64,000 bases of DNA from Pelobates cultripes (taxonomy: Eukaryota > Chordata > Amphibia > Anura > Pelobatidae): NCBI GenBank assembly GCA_933207985.1, contig OW240921.1:113433334-113497333 (forward strand), read 5' to 3'. The position numbers were made by a program, and so were the translations under genes. The notes under the pieces were generated by a model. It saw nothing but the letters and a program-made list of their open reading frames with translations. It was not told the DNA's origin and searched no databases. Every line of letters starts with the position of its first letter. Positions within the stretch are counted from its first letter, which is position 1. Below, one piece after another: positions 54,295 through 64,000 of the stretch.

Positions 54295-55244
54295 TGTGAC
54301 CGACCATCTGGCACCCTGACTGGGTACCTCTGCCAATTTATTCTTCCTAGCTGACGCTGAGAACCATAAGCACCGCACCGGACACTGTAAGCACCGTAGA
54401 CCCCACAAACCAACGCATCTTGGTTGGGGTCTCACCATCTCTTCCCACCCTGGACCAAACTCCTGGATCCCAGGACTCAGTGGGAAGGCCTCTCCTCCAA
54501 GAGAGTATATCTGTGAAGCTCTTACACGAGCTAGTAGTGATGGCAGTATAACAGAAACTCTTTGTATAACAGTAGAACTCTGTGTTGAGGGTAGAGTAAG
54601 ACTGAATTTTAATGGTGCCACATTGGACATTTATGACAATCCCCATGCAAGGGGTTTGCCCACATGGACCTTGTTGGGGACTCCAGCACAAAGACACAGA
54701 CCAAAAAGAACAGTGATTAAATACACAACACTCCCATAACAAACATACAATCCCTCCCCTCTGCCTGGGAGATAATTGAGTCAGATACTGTATCAATTCA
54801 AAAAACTCCAGGTAGAAAAAAACACATATTTTTAAAAAAGTCCCAAAAGTACCCCAAAACACATTGTATCCCCACAAATGTTACATCCCCTGATAGCCCT
54901 GATCAGGCTCACCAAAATGTCCAAAAATCACCTAGATCAGTTCAGGAATTCAGGAATTTTATGGAAGTCATTTATTTGACCGATCGCAGGCATAGCCGAA
55001 AGTAGTTCCATAGAATCATGGCTAAGTGCCGCTGGAGGACCGACCGGGAACCACAAGGTTTTCATGCCGAAAATAGTTCCAGGGCATTCACGGCTAAGTC
55101 CCCCTGAAGTCTATTCGCGGTTTTGGTCCATGCAAACAAGATGGCCGTAACCTCGTGGTTGAATGGCACTTCGAATGGCTTCGGGAGTTCGAAGTGCCAC
55201 TTCGAAAATTCGAATTGTTCCTGTTATGAGTCTCAACAGTCACA
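54295..55244 (-). mobile_element. 950-bp LTR-like sequence in intron 2 of unit B
   Basis: Paralogue of 2308-3257, same length and same TGTGAC...GTCACA ends. Its presence at the same site in both units shows it was duplicated with the gene and not inserted twice. Confidence 0.55.
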
Positions 55245-57405
55245 AATAACATTTTCAACCAGGGTTTAGTCACAGGGTAGGAGGATGGCAAGTATGCCCC
55301 TCCAAGGACTTGTGATGAGGTCCAATTCATCACAATTACTTTACTAAAACATAAGAAGTTATTGGGAATTAAAAGACAAACCAATCCATGTAGTAGATCA
55401 GGGACAGAATTCAGGTCTTTTTGAATATTTATTAATTGTTTATATACTCTGTCACATAGACATTCATATATCTCAAAAGAATGGATGGGTCTCTCTATAC
55501 AGACATTGGTTCTTAATGTGTGATTAGTGAAATGTAATAAAACAATAAACAGTCCGCCGCTTCCCAAATGTAGAGTGCTGTTATTTTGATAACATTTTAT
55601 TATCAATTTACAAAATAAGAATAAATAGATTATTTTCCGTGTGCATAGCCCTACTATACTTTAGGTAACAAAATCAGCAGCGTGATGCCTGAGCTTTGTA
55701 ATCCTATAGAAGAGCCATTGTCTTCAGGGGAAATTTGTCCAGATGCTTTTGGCATCAGATGTTCATTAAGTTCATTAAGTGTGCTTATTTTTACATACAT
55801 GTTTATGTCTAATTGTTATGTTTAATTTTTGTAATATCAAATAATATTTTGGATATACTGTTATCAGTCTTTTAATAGGATTGGAAAATTCAAACATTAT
55901 TTTCTTCATGGATGATGCACCTCATCATGATGACACTTTCCCACAGTATGCACGAGTGTATCACAGAGATCCTAAGCAATAAAACACTCTTAAGTTAAAT
56001 CACGGTGTGTATGAGTGTATCACAAAGCTCAACAGACATAAACCTGTGAGCAATGATCAGTGTGTATGAGTGCACTACAGAGCTCCATAGCAATACATTT
56101 CACAATCTCACCAAAACAAAACTCTCAGGAATAATTTATCAGAGTAATGAAAACACACATTCTATGTGTGCAGAATAAAGGTGGGAAATAAAAAGCAAAA
56201 AAAAAGTTACAAAATATATATAAATTTAAATGAATGTATCAGTAAAAAAATAACTACGTTTTTTTAGTAATCTCTCACAGGTGGTATAAATAAGTCTCCA
56301 ATTAATCCAGACACCATAAATCAACTTCCCCATTTAGGCCATAGGATTAGATGTTTTTTACTTTATTGATCCAAAAGGTTTTACTATGTGCCAGGTTTCT
56401 TTCATCCTACTACTCTTTCTTTAGCTTACCTGTGACAAAAAAAGTGATATCCCCAAAAATGCAAGCTTTCTTAAGTAAAATATGAAGAGTATATTTATGA
56501 TTCTTAATTTAATCCGTAATAATATTAAGCAATAATACACCCACTCACACTCACATATATAAATATGCATATATATTTATAGCGTTATGCATTACTTGCA
56601 CCCAGGTGGTAATCAAGGTCATCAATATAGGAAGAAATATTTTTACCTAAATATATACATAGACATGTTTTGAATATTTGTTTACATATACTGTAACGGT
56701 TCTATGTAGTGGTTGTGTTGCTTAGACTTTTTCTTTGTAGATAAAAAGTTAACCTCCCCCTCTAACCCCGTAGAAATTAACATTACCCCTTGCCTTCACT
56801 GTCAATCACAGTGATGATTCATGTAACTTTTTGTGAAGATACATTCTGATTTATTGTGAAGACATGCTTCACCAGAAAAGAAACAGCAACATTTATGACG
56901 GAGTGTCAATTCTAGTCTTTAGGAAGGTCGCATGCATGGGTTTCAATATGACCTCATATGATGTACGTAGAAAACATAGCAGCTCCGTTAGTCCAACCTT
57001 TATGTAACACAATATAGCTTAGTAATTCAACCTCACGTCATGCATTGTTATTATAATTATATATATATAACAAATACGGGACTTCTGAAACAGTTCAACA
57101 CATTGATTGTCTGAAACAAATCCCTTTGATTCGTATTCAAACTCATCAATTTGTTCTGAAACTAAATGGAAATTCCAGCTCAGAAATATGACCATCAAAT
57201 GAATCAATATGTTTATGGACGAACCGAACGTTTGCAAAATTCTAATAAATATGTTGAACAATTTCGCAAGACTTATTTCCAAATAAGTAAAAACAAAACA
57301 GAGCAAATCAATGCTCCTTATAAAGACACGCTACAGATCACGTGTTCTATGTGTCTTCATTGTATGTATGTATTAAACTTTTAGCCACCTGGTTATATTT
57401 TTCAG
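55245..57405 (+). other. Intron 2 of unit B; includes about 480 bp absent from unit A
   Basis: Aligns with 3258-4927 in A except at 56695-57177, where B has extra sequence between ATACTGTA and GCTCAGAAATATG. No terminal repeats or target duplication are clear there, so it may be a deletion in A. No gene or RNA recognised. Confidence 0.6.
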
Positions 57406-57844
57406 CTTCAAGGGTAATGAAATGGAAAACGCTTTAAGAAGAAATATCTCACACATTTTAAAATGTGATTTCACCAAGGAAAACATCACAGATCCAGTCG
57501 TTCTACCAAAAGCAGACTGCGTGGTCAGTTTGTACGTTATCCATTTGGTTTCTGAAGATCTAGACGAATACTGCAGGAACTTGAAAAAAGTGTCATGCAT
57601 GCTAAAACTGGGTGGGCATCTACTGCTATTTGGAGCATTTAATGGAACATATTGCACTATAGGTGGGAGCAAATATCACATATTAACATCTGATAAAACG
57701 TCTGTAGAGGAGGCTCTGAGAGATGCAGGATTTGTTATCGAACACCTGGAAGTGATAGAAAGCAAAATACGCAATGATACAGCATATTGTGAACATATGT
57801 TTTTTATTAAGGCCTTAAAAGAGAGCAATGTAGTTCCATCTTAA
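57406..57844 (+). CDS. NNMT/INMT-like methyltransferase, unit B, exon 3 (terminal)
   Basis: It opens after TTTTTCAG and ends at TAA 57842-57844. Landmarks as in A: LKCDF, KADCVVS, MLKLGGHLLLFG and EEALRDAGFVIEHLEV. It is one residue longer than A at the C-terminus (VVPS against VVV). Differences from A cluster between about residues 28 and 80 of the exon: FLVF/LYVI, RDD/LDE, FFKG/AFNG. By my alignment, the residues of human NNMT that hold nicotinamide (Asp197, Ser201, Ser213) and Asp167 are not kept in A or B, so the substrate may not be nicotinamide. The gene has all three exons and appears functional. Confidence 0.92.
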
Positions 57845-58086
57845 AAGGGAATGCATACTTGAGAATAGATTCTCTCTTTTCAGAAGGCATTATATAACAC
57901 ACTAAATACATTTTTGTTAACAAAATAACTTAATATATTTATTTAACTTTTTTAAATTTCCCAGTGCTTGCTTCTGACAATTGCACAACACAGTAGTAGA
58001 CAGACCCTCTTTCAGCAAGAAGTTACTTATGAATCTGGATCTACATCTTTTTTCTATAGGATATGCTCTTATCTCTATCTGGGAAT

Positions 58087-58922
58087 TTGGCTTCCAATAT
58101 CATTTCTATGCAGATGACACGCAAATCTACTTGTCCTCTCCTGATCTCTCCCCGTCCCTCTTGACTAGTGTCTCTGACTGCCTCTCTGCGGTTTCTAACT
58201 GGATGGCTACCCACTTCCTTAAACTAAACTTGACCAAAACTGAAATTCTGGTCTTTCCTCCCTCAAATGTTGTTACTCCTGTGTCTGTCTCCCTCCAAGT
58301 CAACGGTGCTACCATCAGCTCCACCACGCAGGCTCGCTGCCTAGGTGTTCTCTTTGACTCCGACCTCTCCTTCACGCCTCATGTTCAATCTACCGCCAAA
58401 TCCTGTCATTTCCATCTCAAAAACATTGAGCGCATCCACCCCTACTTAACGCCAGATGCGACTAGGGTGTTGGTCCATTCCATTGTCCTTTCTCGCCTTG
58501 ACTACTTTAATCCACTTCTCAGTGGTCTTACGTGCTCCCAACTTGCGCCGTTACAGTCCATAATGAATGCGACGGCAAGGCTCATCTTCTTGTCCGCCCG
58601 CACCTCCCATGCCTCACCCTTCTGTCAGTCCCTACATTGGCTTCCTATAAAATATAGAGCTCAATTTAAAATTCTGGTTCTTGCTTTCAAATATCTACAT
58701 AATGCTGCTTCCACCTATCTATCCTCCCTTATACACAAGTATGTCCCGTCTAGGCCATTACGATCTGCTGAAGACTTACGTCTATCTTCTGTCCGTACTC
58801 CCACCTCTGATGCTCGCCTTCAAGATTTCTTGAGGGCTGCACCGTTCCTGTGGAACTCGCTTCCCTCCTCCGTTAGATGCTCACCCAATCTCCACTCCTT
58901 CAAAAAACCCACTTCTTCATAA
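58087..58922 (+). pseudogene. L2-like reverse transcriptase, C-terminal part
   Basis: An uninterrupted frame of about 280 codons from the YADD box to the stop. It contains the RT thumb region (NWMATHFLKLNLTKTEILVF), the conserved CLGVLFDSDLSF, and the C-terminal CHFHLKNIERIHPYLT and LHWLPIKYRAQFKIL blocks of the L2/CR1 branch. It lacks the endonuclease and the RT fingers, so it is inert. The absence of stops shows that the insertion is recent. Confidence 0.85.
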
Positions 58923-59178
58923 AAGAGTATCAATTAAATTAGCTCCTGACTGATTCCTCTTTTGCAACTGTCACTAGTCTAATACTATCCTTACCTTTTT
59001 GTGTCATTTTACCCCACTCCCTCTAGCATGTAAGATCATTGAGCAGGGCTCTCAACCCCTCTGTTCCTGTGTGTCCAACTTGTCTGGTTACAACTACATG
59101 TCTGTTCGTCCACCCATTGTAAAGCGCTGCAGAATTTGACGGCGCTCTATAAATATCATGATAATAATAATAATAATA
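58087..59178 (+). mobile_element. 5'-truncated L2-like LINE, unit B only
   Basis: Starts inside the RT at FQYHFYADDTQIYL (catalytic YADD near 58107) and runs through GVLFDSDLSFTPHV and FLWNSLPSSVRCSPNLHSFKK. It ends with a 3' UTR and the GCGCTCTATAAATATCATGATAATAATAA tail that marks L2-type LINEs. Unit A at 5626-5660 has the flanks joined without it (CTGGGAATGAACATACACTCAG), so B gained it after duplication. No clear target duplication. Confidence 0.85.
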
Positions 59179-59259
59179 TGCGCTCAGTACAAGATTTTGC
59201 ACAATACAAATAACACTGACACAGGTAGCCTGGAACTCAATGTCCCAACTGCCGAAGTG

Positions 59260-59766
59260 AAAACCATAACAGTGATAGATTGAATGTTGCTTTTTTTGTT
59301 CTCACAGTTGTAGAAAAAAAAAAAAACATTTAAGTTCTTTGGAACATTTATTTAGATTGTTAGCATTCATGCAGGACTGTCAAAATTTACTATGTTGCTT
59401 ATTGAATATATACTGTTATATAAATAAATAAATATATTACTACTAATTAATTAATAATTTTTTATTTTTTAATTATTACATAAATAACTAACACAAATGA
59501 AGCCCTATACAATTGAATACAGTTTTTATTTTATTTAAAATGTATTATTGTCTTCAACTTGATTTTATTTTATACCTTTTTCGTTATACGAGAATGTACA
59601 TGGAAAAAGAAGCCAACAATATTGGAATATATGTTTATAGAATGTATGATGTACAATGCAGTTATTACTTAAAAAATATATGAAACAAATTAGGAATAAA
59701 ATAGTGAATAAACAAGGAGAATAAAACTAGCTTATTTAAGTCAACATAAAACTTCTAGAAATTAAT
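59260..59766 (+). repeat. 3'-flank module, unit B copy
   Basis: Single copy in B of the module found twice in A (5731-6250 and 8529-9051). It ends at the MITE. Confidence 0.7.
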
Positions 59767-60045
59767 TTAAAGGGACACTATAATCATCAGAAAAACTACG
59801 GTTTAATATAGTTTTTCTGATGTTTATATCCTGTCCCTGCAGGCTGTTTTCTGTAAACACTGCCTTTTCAGAGAAAAGGCAGTTTTTACATTGCAGCTTA
59901 GAAACACCTCTAGTGACTGCTCCTCAGAGAGCCACTAGAGGTGCTTCCCTGGCAGTGCTGTACAGTATGTAGCTGAGACGCTGAACTTTGATTCAGTGCA
60001 TCTTTATGAGGAGATGGTGATTGGCCAGGGCTGCGTTTTGTTCTG
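59766..60045 (+). mobile_element. TTAA-flanked MITE, unit B copy
   Basis: TTAAAGGGACACTATAATCATC start, with two internal hairpins: CAGAAAAACTACGGTTTAATATAGTTTTTCTG, and AAACACTGCCTTTTCAGAG mirrored by AAAAGGCAGTTTTT. The right end is missing. It is the best-preserved of the three copies. Confidence 0.65.
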
Positions 60046-60155
60046 CTCACTAGTCTGTGCCACCTGTCCCTCACCAGCTGGAAGAAAACAACTTTCAGGA
60101 CTATGGTGTGGGGTTCTGGCAAGGGTGGGAAGCTGAATGAGGTCTCTGGATACAG

Positions 60156-60590
60156 GTGATGGTAGCAGTGGTGGCATCAACCCTGATAGTGCAGGTGGAA
60201 CCAGATAGAAGGTATGGTAACTGCATCAGTTGAACTAATGGGAAGGTGGGGCTAACTGGAGGATTAGTGGATGGTGGAATGTGTGGAGCTTTAGTAGAGA
60301 CATTTAAGTGTCCTGACCTTTCATCAAATGTCCCTTGATCCTCCTGTAGGAGTCGCACTCTGGGGAGTAGGAGACACAATGATTCTTTGTAGAGCATGAC
60401 CTGTATAATATGTGAGATAAACCACATCCTCAACCATTCTCCACATCAAAAATGTACTCACTTTAAAGCCCTGGTCAGATTTGGTATTGTAGTAATTTTA
60501 CCCCATAGGTAAACTTAGATCCTAGGCCTCCATGAAATGCAATATATGCACATGCAAGCACACATGGGTTTGTTCAGTAAACAGTTAATT
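60156..60590. other. Unidentified block, unit B copy
   Basis: Paralogue of 9258-9735. On the minus strand it keeps LTYYTGHALQRIIVSPTPQ, but the following segment is deleted or frame-shifted. The origin is unknown. Confidence 0.3.
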
Positions 60591-61269
60591 TGCAATTGAA
60601 AACCAAGGCCATTATTTCATTTTTTTTTTTTTTTAAATGTTTAATTATTTAAAATTTATGGATAAACTTAATTGTTTTCCACAATTCACAATTCATTAAA
60701 TTGCTGTGAATTCCTCCACTACAATTACTGAAGATCGGTGCAAGCTTAGCTCATTGTCTCAGAGTGATCAGCTGACACTTTCAGCCAATAAGCTAACCAT
60801 GCACTACAGATGCTTGTGGTCTTTCATCGGAAGTAGTGGAGTTGGGGAGAAGCATCTGATGGTCACCAGGGTTGGGGTAAAACCATTCTAAAGTGGGTTA
60901 CAGTGATTGGATTTTCCTAAGATTTAGAATTTTAGAAGTTTTATTTTTTCACTGAATGGATGCAGCATTGAATGGTTTAAAATATACTTGTACTTGTTGG
61001 CCTTTGTGTGCACGCATGCCTTTGACCTTAATGCTGGAGTTAGAGGATTCAGAATTTGTTTCTAGCAGCTTTAGATTTGTAGTAAAATTTATTAACCAAT
61101 AAGACAATGAGGCAATATAGAAATAAGTTGCAAGTTTTACCAAAGGATCTACATTCTGTTCGAAAAGTATCACATCTGATAAAGTCTGTTCGAATTTACA
61201 CCATCACAGAGTTCTCTGTTATCGCAGGTTTTATCAAAATTTGCTTCCAATAAAATGAACCCTCTAGTG
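60591..61269. other. B-C spacer, left part
   Basis: No gene. 60930-60985 retains the last bases of the minus-strand LINE that is much longer at 34200-36330 (AATGGATGCAGCATTGAATGG). 60885-60905 shows the target region into which the foldback element was inserted in the A-B spacer. Confidence 0.55.
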
Positions 61270-61940
61270 CAGGGGTAGGCAACCCCGGATGCTGTGGAGT
61301 ACACTTACCATATGTCAGGATTACTAATTGATCCAGCACGTAGGATTGTGTCACACCTAGGACTAAAAGGTAACGTATAACCAGGCCTTAGAATGACTTA
61401 ACGCACCAAAGAATAGTCAAGATCCTTCCCGAGGTCGGGGGTTACAGAATGGGACACAACGATAAGGGAAAGCCAAAAGTCAGGAATACCAGAATAAAGA
61501 GAAGTCAAAAAAAGCCAAAGTCAATAACCAGAAATAAACGATCCGGATCACACTCTCGGACAACCACTAAAGGAAACCACGACAGGGCAATGTGGAAAAG
61601 AAGAATTATGTTTAAATAAGCCCTTAAAAAAATTTGATTGGTTGAAATCGGCCTTTGACCCCAGAATGTGCGCACATGTCTCCTGCGTGATGTCACACAC
61701 ACGCCGACGTCGTCATCAACGTGGGCGGATGTGGGGCTATAATTGGGTGTGGATCAACAGCGACCAGCATCCATCAAAATGTTGCAAGAGTCAGTTATGC
61801 AGACGAACGGCCGCTGAGCGCAAATACCGCAAGGTGATGAAGTATATATTACACCATAATGCTCTTAGAGGCATAATTCTGGCAAAGCATCAGGAGAGAT
61901 GTAGTCCACAACATCTGGAGTGACGAAGGTTGCCGACCCC
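61270..61940. mobile_element. hAT-type non-autonomous transposon, itself interrupted
   Basis: CAGGGGTAGGCAACC at the left and GGTTGCCGACCCC at the right are hAT-style inverted ends. CTCTAGTG and CTCTAGGA outside them form an imperfect 8-bp target duplication. The inner flanks CCGGATGCTGTGGAGTACA and GTCCACAACATCTGGAGT pair as longer arms. About 61320-61840 between them holds a further repeat (ACCAGAAATAA, ATACCAGAATAAAG words). There is no transposase. A trace of the right part (GGCAAAGCATCAGGAGAG) is also at 36345 in the A-B spacer. Confidence 0.6.
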
Positions 61941-62289
61941 CTCTAGGATATAGTTTTTTGACTTTGCTTATTTGTTAATTGTTTTTTCTTTATTTGCAGA
62001 GCTAGAGAGAAATATACTTCTTAACTTTCTTCTGTGACTTAAAAAAAAAGTTGTACACAATAAACAGCTGGATATTTTGGGGCACGGTAGAGAGTGCCTG
62101 AAAATTCTGTGCTGCATTCATCAGGCCCCTGAAGGTTAGGTTGGATTTCTGTCTTTTCCTAATGCTGTATTGATAAAGAAGGCCACAAAAGACATACTTC
62201 CTGAAATCATCATGTATTGACAAGAGAATTACAAAATGTGGGGTATTTTGGCTCAAATGTTGCATTTCTAGTAAGTTGGTCACATTTCA

Positions 62290-62548
62290 CTCTTTAGTAA
62301 ATAACCCTATAAGACATCAGTGTAATATTAAAGCGGTTATCTGAGTAATTACATAAAAAATTAATTATTTGATCAGCTGAAGTCATGAGAACATTGTAAT
62401 ATATCTGTGTTGATATTGACTTGCACTGACGCATGATATGCCTCGTGTCGGTTAGTTAACAGGATCCACTAACTGATAATGTTAATTAACAAAGTATATA
62501 GAAGCTTGCTGTTGACATTATCCTCATAGACCACCTGACGGATTCAGA
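62290..62548 (+). promoter_or_regulatory. Promoter region of unit C
   Basis: Aligned with the B promoter (42380-42649). It has TATATA at 62495, 54 bp before the ATG. The shared blocks GATATTGACTTGCACTGAC and CAGGATCCACTAACTGAT are kept. Confidence 0.55.
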
Positions 62549-62699
62549 ATGAACCCCAGCTCTCACAAACGCTATTATCTCCATGGATGGGAACCAAAAG
62601 ACTTCTTTAATGCATACTATTCTAGAAAGACTAAAAAGTATATCACTGATGAGATTTTGAGATTTCCAATGGGACAGCTTTGTAAGGTGGCAGGGCAAG
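62549..62699 (+). CDS. NNMT/INMT-like methyltransferase, unit C, exon 1 (donor altered)
   Basis: Open for all 151 nt, same length and phase as B exon 1. The protein starts MNPSSHKRYYLHGWEPKDFF and keeps the NAYYS tyrosine pair and DEILRFPM. The donor, CAAG|GTATGT in B, reads CAAG|ATATGT here, so the invariant GT is lost. Either the unit is a pseudogene, another donor is used, or the base is an error. Exon 2 should begin about 100-200 bp past the window, since 63760-64000 aligns with the intron just before exon 2 in A and B. Intron 1 is therefore near 1.5 kb, much shorter than in B. Confidence 0.75.
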
Positions 62700-63040
62700 A
62701 TATGTTCTGTTTAATACATTAATACATTAAATAAAATCCAAATTCTCATTTGTATTACATTTAATGTCTATCTAAAATCTATAGGAAAGGGTGCTAGGTA
62801 TAGGGCCCCATAATGTCCCTCACTCATTGCACATAGGTGAGAGTTTCAGAATGAATGTATCGGGGGAGTTGACCTCAGCAGCCTGCTGCTTACATAATGA
62901 ACCACTCAATTGCTGGCAAAGGGTGAGAGGCATAGGAGTCTCTGCATCAGGTCTCCCGCATGAAAAGTTTCCTGCAGTTATACAGCCCATTAGATTTGTG
63001 ACAGGCAGCTCAACTCAACAAACAAAGATATGTATCTCCA
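62700..63040 (+). other. Intron 1 of unit C, part shared with B
   Basis: 62820-63040 aligns with 44700-44935 in B. No gene; the open frame there has no family signature. Confidence 0.55.
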
Positions 63041-63478
63041 GAATCTATACATAGGACAGGGCTATACATAGGACAAGTGGTCACGCATTTAGGCTGGAAG
63101 AAAGGAAATTTCATCTAAGGCAAAGAAAAGGTTTTTTTTACAGTAAGAGCAATAAGGATATGGAATTCTCTGCATGAAGATGTGGTTTTATCAAAGTCCA
63201 TACAGATGTTTAAACAGCATTGGATAAATACTTGCAAAACATAACATACAGGGATATAATTTCTAATTAGTGGGGTAATAGTTGCTTGATCCAAGGAGAC
63301 ATCTGATGCTATTTTGGGGTCAAGAAGGAATTTTCCCTAGTTTGTTGCAAAATTGGAAGCGTTACAGACTGGGATTTTTGCCTTCTTTTGGATCCACAGC
63401 AAAAACATATGTGAGGAAGGCTGAACTTGATGGACGGAAGTCTCTTTTCAGCTATGTAATTATGTAACTATGTCAGAA
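63041..63478 (+). mobile_element. 3' end of a CR1-group LINE
   Basis: Reads (in shifted frames) FRLEERKFHLRQRKGFF and IRIWNSLHEDVVLSKSIQMFKQ, the usual C-terminal 'LWNSLPEEVV...F' end of CR1-type RT proteins. Then comes a 3' UTR ending in ATGTAATTATGTAACTATGT, a microsatellite-like 3' tail. It is absent from the matching place in B (44935), so it is an insertion in C. GGGCTATACATAGGACA is repeated at its left end. Confidence 0.55.
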
Positions 63479-64000
63479 TTGTTAAAAAGAATGGCTGCAA
63501 GGAAAGGGTCATTGGACCATAACCACTCCAGTAAGTGCTTAAGCTGTGATTCATTATATTTGTTTGTTTAGGAAATGCAAATGGACCATAACAACTCCAG
63601 ATGTAATAAATGTATCTTTTTTTAGTAAAAAGAAAAAAATAAATGTCATTAGGTGAACAGGCTAATTAAATGTGATATACAATTTATAAACAGAACAATG
63701 ACAAATATATTTTAGGAACTATAGATAAAGACAAATCAGAAATAATTTTATGTAAGGCAAGGTGCAATGTAAGAAGATGAAACAATAACTTGTCTAACAT
63801 ATAATCTGTATCTAGCCACATGTAATTACATGCATTATGTGAAGTATTCTAACAGCAAAATATATAACAAGGGAACATATCCTGAGACAATGTTATGTGT
63901 GAACCAACTTTATAGTCCTAATGATTTTAAAATAAGTGTTTTTAGGATTTCTTTTTTTAAAAGAGTTTGTAAATTGAGTGATCTCAATTCTTCTAAAATT
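63479..64000 (+). other. Intron 1 of unit C up to the window edge
   Basis: Aligns with 44935-45003 and then with 1535-1900 and 53543-53870 of A and B (TATCTAGCCACATGTA...CATGCATTATG). It lacks both the old PLE and the 1175-bp element, showing the original uninterrupted intron (TTTGTTTAGGAAATGCAAATGGACC). No gene. Confidence 0.7.

Overview
This window looks like vertebrate nuclear DNA, most likely from a frog. It has spliced genes with GT-AG introns, no operons, AT-rich noncoding DNA, and a dense mix of transposons of kinds common in amphibians: DIRS, Gmr1-type Ty3/gypsy, L1, L2/CR1-type LINEs, Penelope-like elements (PLEs) and TTAA-flanked MITE/foldback elements. No bacterial genes, rRNA or tRNA genes or CRISPR arrays were seen. 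The species assignment is inference.

The only host genes I can support are tandem copies of a class I methyltransferase of the NNMT/INMT (nicotinamide/indolethylamine N-methyltransferase) family, all on the + strand. Unit A contributes exons 2 and 3 (2044-2251, 4928-5363); its exon 1 lies left of the window. Unit B is complete: TATA box 42596, exon 1 42650-42800, exon 2 54031-54238, exon 3 57406-57844, with matching splice phases and about 265 residues. Unit C enters at the right with exon 1 (62549-62699), whose splice donor is GT to AT; its exon 2 should lie just beyond 64000. A fourth, truncated exon 1 (44533-44592) sits inside intron 1 of B.

The A-B spacer (9.8-42.0 kb) is a stack of insertions: a DIRS element (9813-14628); a TTAA-flanked, hairpin-rich foldback element (14697-34185) containing a full-length L1 (20050-33639), itself split by a young Gmr1-type LTR retrotransposon (22821-29445, GTTAG target duplication, LTRs about 99% identical); a CR1/L2-group LINE fragment (34200-36330, minus); and a nearly intact PLE (36403-42029, minus) with a 14-bp target duplication, a 221-bp terminal palindrome and a well-formed hammerhead ribozyme. 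A 1769-bp tandem duplication (16702-18470 and 18471-20239) copied part of the foldback element together with the first 190 bp of the L1, which fixes the order of events.

Intron 1 of B (42.8-54.0 kb) holds the truncated exon 1, an older PLE (45018-52308) with inverted ends invaded by a decayed L1, and a separate 1175-bp element (52353-53527) with 400-bp inverted arms whose empty site is preserved in unit A. Intron 2 of both A and B carries the same 950-bp LTR-like sequence. The flanks of A, B and C align to one another, so this is a segmental duplication array whose spacers grew by nested transposition. A-B divergence is low and C is more distant.

The items most worth checking are the PLE hammerhead and palindrome, the Gmr1 element with integrase before reverse transcriptase and a SCAN-like Gag, and the 1175-bp inverted-arm element with a 15-bp target duplication.
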